A stretch of DNA of 64,000 nt from assembly GCA_018806985.1 (NCBI GenBank), contig JADANN010000273.1, positions 744,001 to 808,000 on the forward strand, in the 5' to 3' direction. Source of the DNA: Angiostrongylus vasorum. Its lineage: Eukaryota; Nematoda; Chromadorea; Rhabditida; Metastrongylidae. This document shows positions 1 through 11,200 of this stretch, in pieces; the stretch's first letter is position 1; each line of letters begins with the position of its first letter. The translations under genes and the position numbers were made by a program. Under the pieces are notes generated by a model. It did not search any database. It had not been told where the DNA came from and was given only the letters and a program-made list of their open reading frames with translations.

Positions 1-1
1 A

Positions 2-275
2 TGTTTATTCTGCTAAGGTTCCAGCGATTTCGGCTTCATCAGAACGTATGATCCGAGTCGATAGTCCACTGTTGTTCGTGTTCTCAAGGTGGTGTCTTCG
101 TCGCGCATTGAGCTCACCTCATGGTTCATTCGGAAGAGATGCTCCACTTAGGAAGATCCAGCTCGATGCGGAATGAAGACGCCACCTCGAGAGCACGAAC
201 AACTGTGGACGATCGACTGGGATCATCGGCTTGGATGGAGACGAAACCTTCGGAACGTTAGCCGAATAAACACCA
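2..275. repeat. Fold-back repeat, decayed PLE terminal repeats
   Basis: The stretch 2-118 is repeated in inverted orientation at about 163-271, with roughly 45 bp between the arms. The minus reading of the left arm contains CTGATGAAGCCGAAATCGCT followed by GGAAC and CTTAGC, which resembles the hammerhead-like core of the clearer PLE terminal repeats further right. The right arm ends in ACCAACCTCGTGT, close to the end of the family-2 PLE repeats in this window. I infer a third, older PLE family or a diverged family-2 relic. No coding remnant lies between the arms. Confidence 0.55.
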
Positions 276-850
276 TTACCAACCTCGTGTAAGTTCAACA
301 TTATAAACATATGTTGATGCAAGTCTATTTAAAGTTCATGTACACGAGGTTGCATGAAGTCGAAAGTCCACAAAGATAAAATAATGATTAAGAATGCCTT
401 CGAATATACAAGGAATGATCTTTGACTAAGTCATTTTCCATAAATGTTCTCTGTCGAGCCTCTGATAAACATTATGCTTCATTATTCAAATGCACTGGTG
501 ACTCTTTCAACGAAAGACATGACATGTAAATAAGTTACGGCTAATTTCACGAGCATTCCCGTGAACATATCAAATCATTCAGCAACTTCTTTTAGGCTTC
601 CACTGTTCTGCTGGCTTTCTGAAGCTGCTTGATTTCTGTCTGCTTTCTCACATCGCAGGGGGATTGTTAGAAGAGCGCTTTGTGTGTTATATGAAGCTGA
701 ATACTACATATAACAACAGGTATCCGGAAACTAAGTCATAACAAAGAACCGACCGTCGATAAGCAGTTACTATTTGCAAAGATGTATTGAACTTGCCATG
801 AGGCAGGCAAAATAGTGCAATTAGAAGCAGATAAGAAATTAATAAGGATA

Positions 851-1107
851 AAGCTACTGGCGTTGATGGATCTCTGAGGAATGCCCCCATGCATTCGACT
901 TCACTAAGCATCGTTTGGAGGTAGTTGAATGCATATCTGACCTATACAATGATCTGCGACGGTCAAGTCAGTACTGCTATTCTTCCAGACAATTGTGGCA
1001 CGAATCTGTTGATCCTGCAGGGATGGAAGGCTTGATGAGCTCTAGGCGCCGGAATGATCCTACGAACACATCTGTATTGCACCTCCAATCACTGCGCAAT
1101 CGCCGCT
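851..1107 (-). repeat. tRNA-derived SINE-like repeat, copy 1
   Basis: One of about ten diverged copies of a ~265 bp repeat. Read on the minus strand it begins with a tRNA-like head and runs through the family landmarks 'aaggcttg', 'gtcattgtaaagg', 'atgcattcaat' and 'gatgcttaatgaagtcg' to the tail 'tcagggattgatcaacgc'. The A and B boxes are degraded here. The copy sits in otherwise gene-free sequence. Confidence 0.7.
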
Positions 1108-3151
1108 TTAAAGCAGATAATAGCACAAACTGCAACAACAATATTTCGCTTTATTAGGAAGCTTACACGTGTCTGTTACGAGAAACTCTTTACTGTGAGT
1201 ACCGTTTCGCTCACTTTCCCTTCCTAAGATTCAACGGCAATAAATTGAATTGGGTATCCATGGCCGGTGCTTCATGCGATGTGTTTCTCCTCACACTGAT
1301 TGGAATCCGGTGGAATGGAATAATGCACGAATGAAGTGACCTCACTCGACAACAATAATGTTATGGAGTTCTGTTCGGACAAGATATTTCGTTGACTCTT
1401 TGGCGTTTCGTTTGGCTACCATTGTTAATAAAGTGCGCTTCGAAGGGCAGTAGTCGCTCACTTGGTGCTAGTGTTATGAAGAACTATTTTTTCACATATC
1501 CGATACTTTTTTGTCTCCGTTTTTGCACAACCAAATTAGTTTTCGCTTTTAATGAACGCTTTATTTTCAAATAAATAATTGAACTGAATCATTTGGTACA
1601 AGCACAAAATTGCTACAGAACTGACAGGGTTTCACTCCATAATAACGAGTATACTAAAACGTAATGCAGTGTAAGAGTACTACCCGATACGAAGGAAAAA
1701 TAACAATGAAGTAGAACGAAACCTACTGGTCGACCGTGGTGCGTCTGGACTCCCGATTTCAATGTGAGTTCAGTCATAATGTTAACACAGTTGTTTGGAA
1801 AAAATAACAATAGCTGTGTGGAAGGCATTCCTATTTCAGTACCTCACTCTATGCATGGGAAGTTGCAAGAAAATAATTCAGTAGAAGAGCTACAACTATC
1901 TCAGTTCAACAAAGAGACGAACTAAGCGCAAGCGTTCACAGACGTTGACGGAAATATTTTTCAGTACACTGTCCGGAATTCACTGGCCAATATATTCGTC
2001 CCGTCCCCTAAAAAGGAGATTAAATTTGCTAGTGAAGTTGGCTGGATTCTTCTAAGAAGAGGACAGTAAACTTCGGTCCAATTATTCAACCACTCAACAT
2101 GGACGGTTTACCGATCCTTCCAGCTATTCATCTCCGAAATAATTTAATTGCCTGTTATTTTTTTCTCTTTTCTCTAAACAAATTTTGATCATGTCGTAAA
2201 CAGCTTTTCAGGAACTACGAATTGGGCGAAAAAATCATTCCTAAATCAATTTTTCGTTGTCCACAAAGATGCAAAGGACTGCACATGGGAATAACATTAT
2301 ATTTTGACGAGGTTAATAAGTTAAAATCTACATTTACTTACTATAGCATAAATATCGATTGGTGATTCTTACAGTGAGAGGTATTCTAAAAATCTGTATA
2401 AAGCGCCATGTTGAGCTTTGTATTGCAGTCGAAAGCTGGAGGTGACCGTATTACAGGTAAGACTAAGTATTTTTAGGTGTTAACTCTGACCTGCTTCCAC
2501 AGATAGCGCCCGATTTTAAAGCAGCAACTTCCCGACTAACACGATGATCGACTAAGCTGAGATTGCATGAGGTTATGAAGAAAAATCTTCACGGCTGGAT
2601 TGTGTATTAAAGGCAACGGAGGTGGAAACTGCGGGAACAATGCCACAGCAGGCATCGCCGGCATCTGAAACTATTTTAAGTATTCCCTTTATATAGAATG
2701 ATATCTTCCTTTTAACCTTTAGGAAGACTACATCATCACTTCTACAATACAGTAAAGGATAATTGAAAATTTGAGCACATGCAGCTAGTAACCCTCGGAC
2801 ATCAAATGATTTCCACCGATCTGAAGCACTTCGCACTGTTCTACACAACCAACCACACGATGACAGCCATTCAGCGACAGTTCCAGTTATGGGGGGCAAA
2901 AAATGCAAGTATGTAACTGGTTAGAGTATAAACGAATTTTTTCACACACAGTTTTCCAAACATTTGCTTTAATGTTATACACGGCAGCGTCTATAACGCG
3001 AAGTACCTATACTTGTAAGCAACTGTTTTCTTACTTAAGAATTAGCGATCACAAACTTATTGTAGCTCACTACTGTCGAAATGCAATAGGGCACACATAA
3101 ATTATTTTCGGTCGAAGCAGGTACTTTAACCCTAAGCAAATCCCGACACCG
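1108..3151. other. Gene-free stretch
   Basis: About 2 kb in which I could not support any gene or repeat. The open frames are short, lack spliceable neighbours and have no recognisable motifs. The same holds for 276-850 to the left of the SINE copy. Confidence 0.5.
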
Positions 3152-4148
3152 ACTTTCTGTTAACCTCGGCATTGATTGATAATTCGGTGTTTTCTTCAAT
3201 AAGCAGACAGAGATTGTTATTATAGAATTTATTGGGATACAATAGCTGACATTCCGGCTGTTTCGCCTTCTTCAGAGCCTGGAAAGGTCAAGTTGAGATG
3301 AGACCTACTCAGCCAAACACTTTCATAACCTCAGCAGATGAAACTTAACAAATAAACATGCATTCTCATAAGAAACAGCTTCACTTAAACACCTATCTTT
3401 TATTCTTTGTAAGTATTTCAGTTAGTTGGTGGATAGCAGCCGCACAGAATAGAGGAACCTATTACGACCTACAATGAAAATTGGATTCACTAACAAAACC
3501 AACATGATCAGCTCATTGGTTAGACTGCGATGAAGTTCCGCAACACTTCTCAAAGGAAGGTCACACCGACAATTTAGTGGTCTACAAGTGGCTTGGTTCA
3601 TCACAGCTTACTGAATCCGGCTGAAACGATTACTGTAGAGAAGCATGTCCATAATTTCGAAGAAATGCACCGGAACCTTCAGTTCTGCTACTCCGTATTG
3701 TTCTACAGAAAACCACGCTTGCATCGCACCAATTCAAGGTTCACAAGCTTTAACTGAGAACTTGATGATATAAGCTGAACAAAATTTCATGGCACCAACG
3801 GAAAGTCAGAGATGGGAAACGTGACCTGACACCATACCTCAGGCTGATCCAATGACCATACACAGGCATAGTCCTCCCCATGTATTACTCTGTGCGGCTA
3901 CTATCCACCAACTAACTGAAATACTTACAAAGAATAAACGGTAGGTGTTTAAGTGAAGCTGTTTCTTATCCGAATGCAAATTTGTTTGTTAAGTTTCATC
4001 TGCTGGGGTTATGAAAGGGTTTGGCTGAGTAGACCGCATCTCAATTTGACCTTTCCAGGCTCTGAAGAAGGCGAAATAGCCGAAACGTCAGCTATTGTAT
4101 CCTAATAAATTCTATAACACCAACCTCATGTCCGCTTATTGGAGAAGA
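3152..4148. mobile_element. PLE family 2 remnant with inverted terminal repeats
   Basis: About 3184-3450 and 3886-4148 are inverted copies of one ~260 bp segment. Shared landmarks include the 'ggtgtttaagtgaagctgttt' region, 'ggctgagtag', and 'ccaggctctgaagaaggcg'. The right arm ends in 'cctaataaattctataacaccaacctcatgt'. Solo or paired copies of the same segment recur at 32330-33480 and 39410-39600. Between the arms (3450-3886) there is no intact frame. Each arm carries a hammerhead-like core, degenerate in the left arm (3243-3284 minus) and intact in the right. This is the 'pLTR' organisation known for Penelope-like elements, here with arms facing opposite ways. Confidence 0.7.
4053..4095 (+). 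ncRNA. Hammerhead-ribozyme-like motif (PLE family 2)
   Basis: The sequence reads GGCT-CTGAAGA-A-GGC-gaaata-GCC-GAAAC-GTC-AGCT. This fits the hammerhead order: CUGANGA core, helix II (GGC/GCC), GAAAC, cleavage triplet GUC. Helix I is closed by GCU before the core and AGC after it. Helix III would be only AC/GU, so self-cleavage probably needs a dimer. One unpaired A sits between the core and helix II. Hammerheads are known in Penelope-like elements; activity of this copy is inference. Confidence 0.65.
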
Positions 4149-4336
4149 ATGTCGAATTCTGAATAAATCTTTAAATTTTTTAAGCAAAAAAAGAGCGGAA
4201 GGAAAGCTTTCCCAGCCCTCATTGCTCGCTTATTTGCTTTGCATTCAATTCTTCGTACGATCCTTGCACATCCTGATTATTTTCGCTTCATTTTCCTTAA
4301 GAAGGACATCATGGATGCACTATAATAAGATTTAAT

Positions 4337-5517
4337 AGTTCCCAGGATCGACTTTCTATTAACCTCGGCATTAGAATACGAATGCGTCGTTTTCTTGTTC
4401 AGCAATAGCGAGGATGTTACACAGCGTACGTTTACTTCCATAGAAAAACACAATCCAGTTCAACAGTAGCTGACGTTTCGGCAGTACCGCCTTCTTCAGA
4501 GCCTGGAAGGGCACACTGATATACAACTTATTAGGCCTAACGCTTCAATAACACTTACAAAAAAGACGAAAAACTATATGGTAATTACATGATCAACAGC
4601 TTCTCGAAACGCTCACCGCTTTTTTCGTGACTTCCAATGAGGAAGGTTATAACAGCTGATTATAGTCGCATATGGTTGATGAGTGCACCACCCCCATCAG
4701 AAATTGATGCGAAGATACGGGGCCAGGTCGCGTATGACCTTTGGGCATTCCTCCTTGCCATTCATTGTGGGGCTTTTGGCATTTATCCAAAGAGCTCCCT
4801 CAGCAATCATTACAAGAGATCAGATATATCGTACCTGAACTCAATCACCGTCCCTGCCGTAGGGGCAAATTACGCAATTTGTTGTTCCACATAGACGGTC
4901 ATACAGGCGGTTACGAACCAACCGACGACGTAGAGTAGCCGGTGGTATTTCAACTATCGCTACCGATTCCTCTAGAGCTACCTTCCTTAAGGATCGTTTA
5001 ATAGCTACGCTTACTTCATCGCTAATAAAAGGGCAACATAAACGGGGCTTTCTTTTTGGCCAAGTGTTTCGCTTGGGCGTGTCGCTGTCCTTCTAGACTT
5101 ATCTTGTGCGATAACTATTTCGTAGCCAGTAGAGAGGCTATTTGCCGAGCCAAGTCGCGCGATTCTTCCCTTTAGTTCGTTGGTTGTGCACACAGAGGTG
5201 GCTGTTCGAAACATGTTTCTCACAAGCGCCCTCTTTGTGAGTGAAGAGTGGGAAGAAAGGAAATGAACCAGGATGTATTGTTGCTTGGTTTTCGATACCA
5301 CTTTGCCATGTAACCGCTACTTGATAGGTTTATATGAACGTCTAGAAACGGAAGCAAGTTTTTTGTTCGGTTTCTCCAGGGTGAACTTAATGTACTCAGA
5401 CTGCTCGTTCAATAATTCAAAGCATTTGTCCATCTCCTCCTGCGTAGAGAAGACGACAAGACAGTCATCTATATCTGCAGTAGAGTAGTGGGCGGAGGTC
5501 GAGAACAGGGGCTTCTA
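4337..5517 (-). mobile_element. Penelope-like element family 1, 5'-truncated copy A
   Basis: Minus-strand copy covering the end of the reverse transcriptase, the connector, the GIY-YIG endonuclease region and the 3' terminal repeat, which ends with 'taatagaaagtcgatcctgg' when read on the minus strand. It matches the 3' half of copy B (5527-8216) in inverted orientation. The frame is broken at the RT catalytic box near 5470-5480, where bases around the Asp-Asp codons are missing. The endonuclease region near 4790-4815 lacks a block that is present in the copy at 54064-55436. It is a non-autonomous dead copy, head-to-head with copy B. Confidence 0.85.
4466..4506 (-). ncRNA. Hammerhead-ribozyme-like motif (PLE copy A)
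   Basis: Minus-strand reading: GGCT-CTGAAGA-A-GGC-ggtact-GCC-GAAAC-GTC-AGCT. All conserved core positions are present. Helix II is GGC/GCC with a 6-nt loop, and helix I opens with GCU/AGC. Same arrangement as in the other PLE terminal repeats of this window. Confidence 0.65.
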
Positions 5518-5580
5518 TCTTAAAGGATCTTAGGATCTTTAGACGATCGCCTTTGGACGAGAATAGTTGGTGCGTCAATA

Positions 5581-7936
5581 TTGATATGCGATTTTATTAG
5601 GTCTAATGCCAAAAATAACCTCACAACGAAAATTCAAAAAATCTTTTGGGTAATTCATATGTCCCACCTTCAAGAAACAGCCGCCAGCAAATTCTTTACG
5701 ATTCTGATAATAGTCAAAATAGGGGTTGATAATGCACCAAGAAAATCTAGAGTCACCGTGATTTGGGACAAAACAATACCTGAGAGTGCGCGTTCGCTAT
5801 TAGAATTGGACCCAAGTTTCGCACCATCACAGCCCGTTTCTAAAACGACCCTGAGTAGGATAGCATGCAACCTTTATGAGCTTCAAGATCGACTTCGCTA
5901 TCAGGCCAAACACGAAACATCAAATAGAGATAAAAATCAAGAGGCGGCGACACTACCACCATCTCCTTTCCCTAAAACGTTTTTTAGACAGCAAGACCCT
6001 AACGATGGAATTGGCATAAAACTCCGCATGTTTTTCGGACGGCGTTCTCAAGACCCTTAATCACTGCCGCGATAGAAAGCTTATCTCCAACCTTACAGCC
6101 GCACAAAAAATGTGGCATGCGAGAAATTAGAGGGAATTAATAAACTCGAAAACAATAAGATTGTCTGTTAGTGATAACGGGGGAGAGTTCGTAGTTATTC
6201 CTCTCCAGCTGAATGCTGAGATAGCAGAGGAACATCTTAGTGATGCTACCTTCTATCGCCCATCCTCTGAAAAGGAATATAAAAGTCAATACGGAAAGCT
6301 AAACAATCAATGGCTCAGTGTGGGAAGGGCTGCGGGTTTAAAATTATCGGTTATTTCGCACTTTAAAATCGATAAACCAATATGTCCTCTCCTATACCTA
6401 CTTATTAAAACACATAAGTTGGTATCACCGGATGATCTTGCGTCAACCAATACGTCATCATTTAAGGTTAGACCCATCATCAGCTGTGTAGACGGGCCAA
6501 CGGATAGAACAATCTGGTTTTTAAGCCTAATACTTACACAGTTGCTCAACCACATTCCAGCTCACCTCACAAACACCCTTCCTAGAACGTCTAAGTAATG
6601 CGTCTCCCTAATAACACGTACGTGATGGAGTCCTTCGACGTTATCGCGCTGCACACCAACGTATCGAATGACTCCGCAATGCAAGCCATCTTCGAACTTC
6701 TTGTTGAACATGAAGGAAGAATAAATATGTATGGCTTATCCATCCAGGAGCTAATGGCTCTCTTAAAGGAGTGCCTAAACTGCTCGATTTTCAGATGGTC
6801 TGGGAAATATTTCGCGCAAACAAGGCGGTTGGCAATGGGACAGCGACTGGCACCAAGCCTTGCCATTGCGTTTATGTCTAAACTGGAAGCCCCCGTTCTC
6901 AGTCTCCGGCCACTAATCTACTGCAGATATTTAGGTGATTGTTTTGTCATCTTCTATACTCGGGAGGAGATGGACAAATGCTTTGAATTATTGAACGAGC
7001 AGTCTGAGTACATTAAGTTCACCCTGGAGAAACCGAACAAAAACTTGCTTCCGTTTCTAGACGTTCATATAAACCTATCAAGTAGCGGTTACATGGCAAA
7101 GTGGTACCGAAAGCCAAGTAACAAGAACATCCTCGTTCAATTCCCTTTCTTCCCACCCTTCACACACAAAGAGGGCGCTTGTGAGAAACATGTTTCGAAC
7201 AGCCACCTCTGTGTGCACAACCAGGGAACTAAAGGAAGAATCGCGCGACTTGGCTCGGCAAATAGCCTCTCCACTGGCTACGAAATAGTTATCGCACGAG
7301 ATAAGTTTAGAAGGACAGCGACACGCCCAAGCGAAACACTTGGCCAAAAAGAAAGCCCCGTTTATGTTGCCCTTTATTAGCGATGAAGTAGGCGTAGCTA
7401 TTAAACGATCCTTAAGGAAGGTAGCTCTAGAGGAATCGGTAGCGATAGTTGAAATACCACCGGCTACTCTACATCGTCAGTTAGCCCGTAACCTCCTGTA
7501 TGACCGTCTATGTGAAACAACAAATTGCGTAATTTGCTCTTACGGCAGGGACGGTGACCGCATGAGTTCAGCTACGATATATCTGATCTCTTGTAATGAT
7601 TGCGGAGATGAATATGTTGGCGAAACGGCAAGGCCTTTGTGTATCCCTATAAAAGAGCATCTAGATGGCAAACGAAAACTAAGACAAAGTACCCCACCAG
7701 GCACGCATAGGATACAAAAGCATAGCGGAGACGATTTTGAAGTAAAAGTCAATATCCGTGCACATGAGACTAAAACACCAGCGCGAAAACTTCTTGAGGC
7801 TCTTTGGATAAATGCCAAAAACGCTACAATGAATAGCAGGGATGAATGCCCTAGAGGTCATACGCGTCCTGACCCCGTATCTTCGCATCAATTTCTGATG
7901 GGGGGTGGTGCACTCATCAACCATATGCGACTATAA
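5581..7936 (+). pseudogene. PLE polyprotein: reverse transcriptase plus GIY-YIG endonuclease, decayed
   Basis: Translated pieces lie in different frames at 5581-6060, 6161-6598, 6598-7380 and 7340-7936, so at least three frameshifts or stops interrupt the protein. RT motifs in order are KVRPIISCVDGP, SFDVIALHTNV (motif A, Asp kept), GQRLAPSLAIAFM (motif B), YCRYLGDCF (motif C) and LPFLDVHI. Motif C should be Y-x-D-D; this copy has Y-L-G-D, a single-base Asp-to-Gly change that would kill polymerase activity. The C-terminal part has Cys pairs (CVIC, SCNDC) and the GIY-YIG-type IYLISC and YVGET with RPL and EHL following. This RT plus GIY-YIG order defines Penelope-like elements. The sister copy at 54064-55436 keeps Y-I-D-D, so the loss is copy-specific. 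Confidence 0.88.
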
Positions 7937-8089
7937 TCAGCTGTTATAACCTTCCTCATTGGAAGTCACGAAAAAAAGCGGTGAGCGTTTCGAGAAGCTG
8001 TTGATCATGTAATTACCATAGAGTTTTTCGTCTTTTTGTAAGTGTTATTGAAGCGCTTGGCCTAGCAGATTGTATATCAGTATACCCTT

Positions 8090-8129
8090 CCAGACTCTGA
8101 AGAAGGCGATACTGCCGAAACGTCAGCTA
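8090..8129 (+). ncRNA. Hammerhead-ribozyme-like motif (PLE copy B)
   Basis: Reads GACT-CTGAAGA-A-GGC-gatact-GCC-GAAAC-GTC-AGCT. Core and helix II are complete. Helix I is weakened to two pairs because the usual GGCT is GACT here. Confidence 0.6.
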
Positions 8130-8223
8130 CTGTTGCATTGCATTATGTTTTTCTATGGAAGTAAACGTATGCTGTGTAACATCCTCGCTATTGCAGAACA
8201 AGAAAACGACGCATTCTTAAGAA

Positions 8224-11200
8224 TTAATATTGACTAACCACGACTTGTGGTTGATCAATATTTCCTTCACTGAGATTAGCATCATCGTTTCCGGATTGTC
8301 GCCTTTCGCTTGCGTTGCGTTGAAGTTGGACGATTTTTGCCTCGAGGTGGTTGATCTTCTCTTCATACTCCAGCATTTTAGATTGTGAAGCGTTGAGTTT
8401 CTCCTTAACGACCTGAACAATGAAATATTTCCTCCTTTCACCGTTTAAACTGAAGGACAAAGCCTACACACCAAACTAACCTGGCAGTCGAAACATTTTC
8501 CAAGCCCGTCTACAGTCTGATTACTTGTACCGCTTATATGTGAATCAGAGACAGTTGGAGAAGGTTGCTCCAGTTCTTTAACGTTCGCCGACAACTTGCA
8601 TGGCGGTTCACACTGCAAGGAAATTTACAGAAGAGCGATTTGTCCATTAAATGAACATAATGCATGAAGAATAAAACTCTCGTCGTTGATCAATTCCTGA
8701 GAAAAGGACTAGGCATTCGACTTTATCAAGCAACGAGGTGATTGACTGTATACTGCGCCTATGCAATGACTTGTGGTGGTCTACCAATCTATCAAATCAG
8801 TGCTGTTATCCTACTTGCACTAGTTTGCCAACCCCGCAAGGATGGAAGGCTTGGCGAGCACTGAACGCAAGATCGAACCAACGACCACGTGTGTTTTGCA
8901 GAGCACCTCGAGAACACTAGGATATAAACGCCGTACACGAACATAGAAGAATGCGAAATTCCTTCGCTAAACAAGACACTAGCAATTTACGTAGCTGCTA
9001 AGAGTAAGCTTAATAGCCAAAAAAATTTAAAATGAAGTGCCCCCACTATAATTTTTTTTCTGGGGAGAACATAAAAAAATCAACTTTAAATACAGCATAA
9101 GTCTGGAGCTTAGAAACAAATGCTGGAATACTGCATTCGAAAATATCGCAGCAGTGGTTCGAAATAGTTACTTCCAGTGTTTTTATCGGAGAACCTGCAC
9201 TCAAAATTTCATGGGTTGTGCGTGACGCAATGCTACAAATGCCATTCAGTAAGGCCGCTGGTTTGAACCCATCCTAAGCCAATCGTCTGATTGCACGGTG
9301 AAATTAGCGCCAGATTTGTCTGAGAAATGCTATACCAATTCAGGAAGCCCGTCGAATACCTGTTTTATTAGCTTAGGAGCCTCCTATTACGGCTATCCAA
9401 GGATTCCAGAGATAATCCACTGAACCGGCATTCAACGACATTCATGAAGAACAATAATTATTTAAGCAACAGCAGAATTCAAGAGCAAATCCGAGGATCT
9501 TCGTGAACTATGGAGGCGAGGAAACAGATCGAAGGCAAGAAGTGCTAGGACTCGTGCAATATGTGGTGTCAGATCATGTAATAAGATATTGATATCGAAT
9601 GCTTGATTATTTTTAAAAACAGCAGTCAGAGACTGCAATTTTGAAAGAATAGCTGTATTTGTTTCCGTTAGAGATGTGAAATAATGGATTCAAATGAAAA
9701 TGTCAACAAAACCTTAGATTAGGTATCAGAGTGGAGATTAATTGCTCATTTTTTAGTTGTTTTATAGATTTGAACTGAAAACAATTAAAACATCGAAACA
9801 GCTCTCACACTAGCAGTAACATCTATATGCATCATGTCGGTAACTTGTTGAGGTCGAGTGGCCTTTCGCTTTTGACTTCCACGAGCATCTTCGCCCTTCC
9901 GCACTGACAAGCAACACGGATCAACAATCACAGACTGGAACATAACATTTTCTGTTCAACAACATACGAAATCATTTAAATATCTGACATTACTGTTTAG
10001 TGAGTCAGATCAGGCTATCTAGTATATGTAGATAATAGTGCTACACATACACTACGCGTTCTATGATACTTTAGACGGTTTCCCATGGCAACTTTTGTGC
10101 TAGACTATCTGACTTTGTTGATTAAACTTCTGTATTTCAGAGCTGGTTTCACGTACTGTTGGACTTGTATTGTGGTTGGTTTCCCCATCGTGCAGATCAT
10201 CGTCCTCCATTCTTATCTCCAGGGCGTCGTAATCTACATCTTCAGAGAGCGTCGAATGCAACGTGCCCAACATTGTTTCGGAGGCACCAGCAGTTGATCC
10301 TGGTTGCTGCTGACTAAGTCCGAGATTCGGAGCAAACGGATTGTTCGCAAGCCATGCTGATAACCACTGGTTAGATGATAAAGACGTTAAGTCAATCGGT
10401 GACAGGAATTGTTCTTTTTTCATTTTGGTCAGTAAGCTCTCAGTCTTCATAATTGTAGGGAAGATCGAGTTCACTCCAGCGTTATTGTTTGCTGTTTTCG
10501 CATTGTTGTTGTTGTTATTATTGTTGTTATTATTATTATTGTTATTACTATTATTGTTGTTGTTGTTGTTGGTGTTGTTGTTTGAACTACAAGTGCTATG
10601 GTGAAGAAATTGGTGTTTGATCAATGTCTCTGCCACATACGATGGTGAACCAAGCGAAGTGTCATCAAGTGCATTGCTTGGATCATCTTCAGTTGAACTT
10701 CTGGCTAGAATCGCCACCTCACCCGGGGTACCGTTCCGTAGCATGCTTTGCATGTGAATGTGCAGACTGGTTTTATCAGGGAATGCCCAGTTACAGCAGC
10801 GACACATGAACATTCGCGAGATGCTGTGTATGCGAAACATGTGAGAGCGGAGCGTTTCATTACCTAAAAGTGAATTTTGAGGTAATTTTGATTTCAGACT
10901 TCGTAAGCGAAAGATGGAAATCGCACACATGTTGAAGTAATGTACACCCGTACACACTTCAGATTACTTCTGAGTGTTTCTAGCTGTCGTGTTATAAATA
11001 AATGAATCACGTTCTATGGCAGATGCACTAAAAGGTAGGTTTGTTTGTGGCCACTACAGAAGTGAAAATAAGGCGTGTAAAGGCAAACGTTACCCTTACA
11101 ACAAACTTTAGTTTCTGTTAAGCGAGATTCTAATACACTCTGTCGTGCTCAAAGATTATTGCGAAAACAGCTCAATCCGGAAGATTTTTTGCTGGAGGTT

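Larger units (their letters stand above)
5527..8216 (+). mobile_element. Penelope-like element family 1, copy B (longest)
   Basis: The longest PLE copy here. It has a 5' segment, a decayed polyprotein (RT then GIY-YIG endonuclease, 5581-7936) and a 3' terminal repeat with a hammerhead-like motif. The right end stops at 'gacgcattc' (8216). Other copies continue about 45 bp to 'gtcgatcctggga', so the end is slightly truncated. It lies 7 bp from the stop codon of the minus-strand zinc-finger gene and is flanked on the left by inverted copy A. Confidence 0.88.

Noticed and set aside
10341..10604. Plus-strand frame with poly-Leu tail
   Set aside because: Antisense shadow of the poly-Asn tract in the zinc-finger exon.
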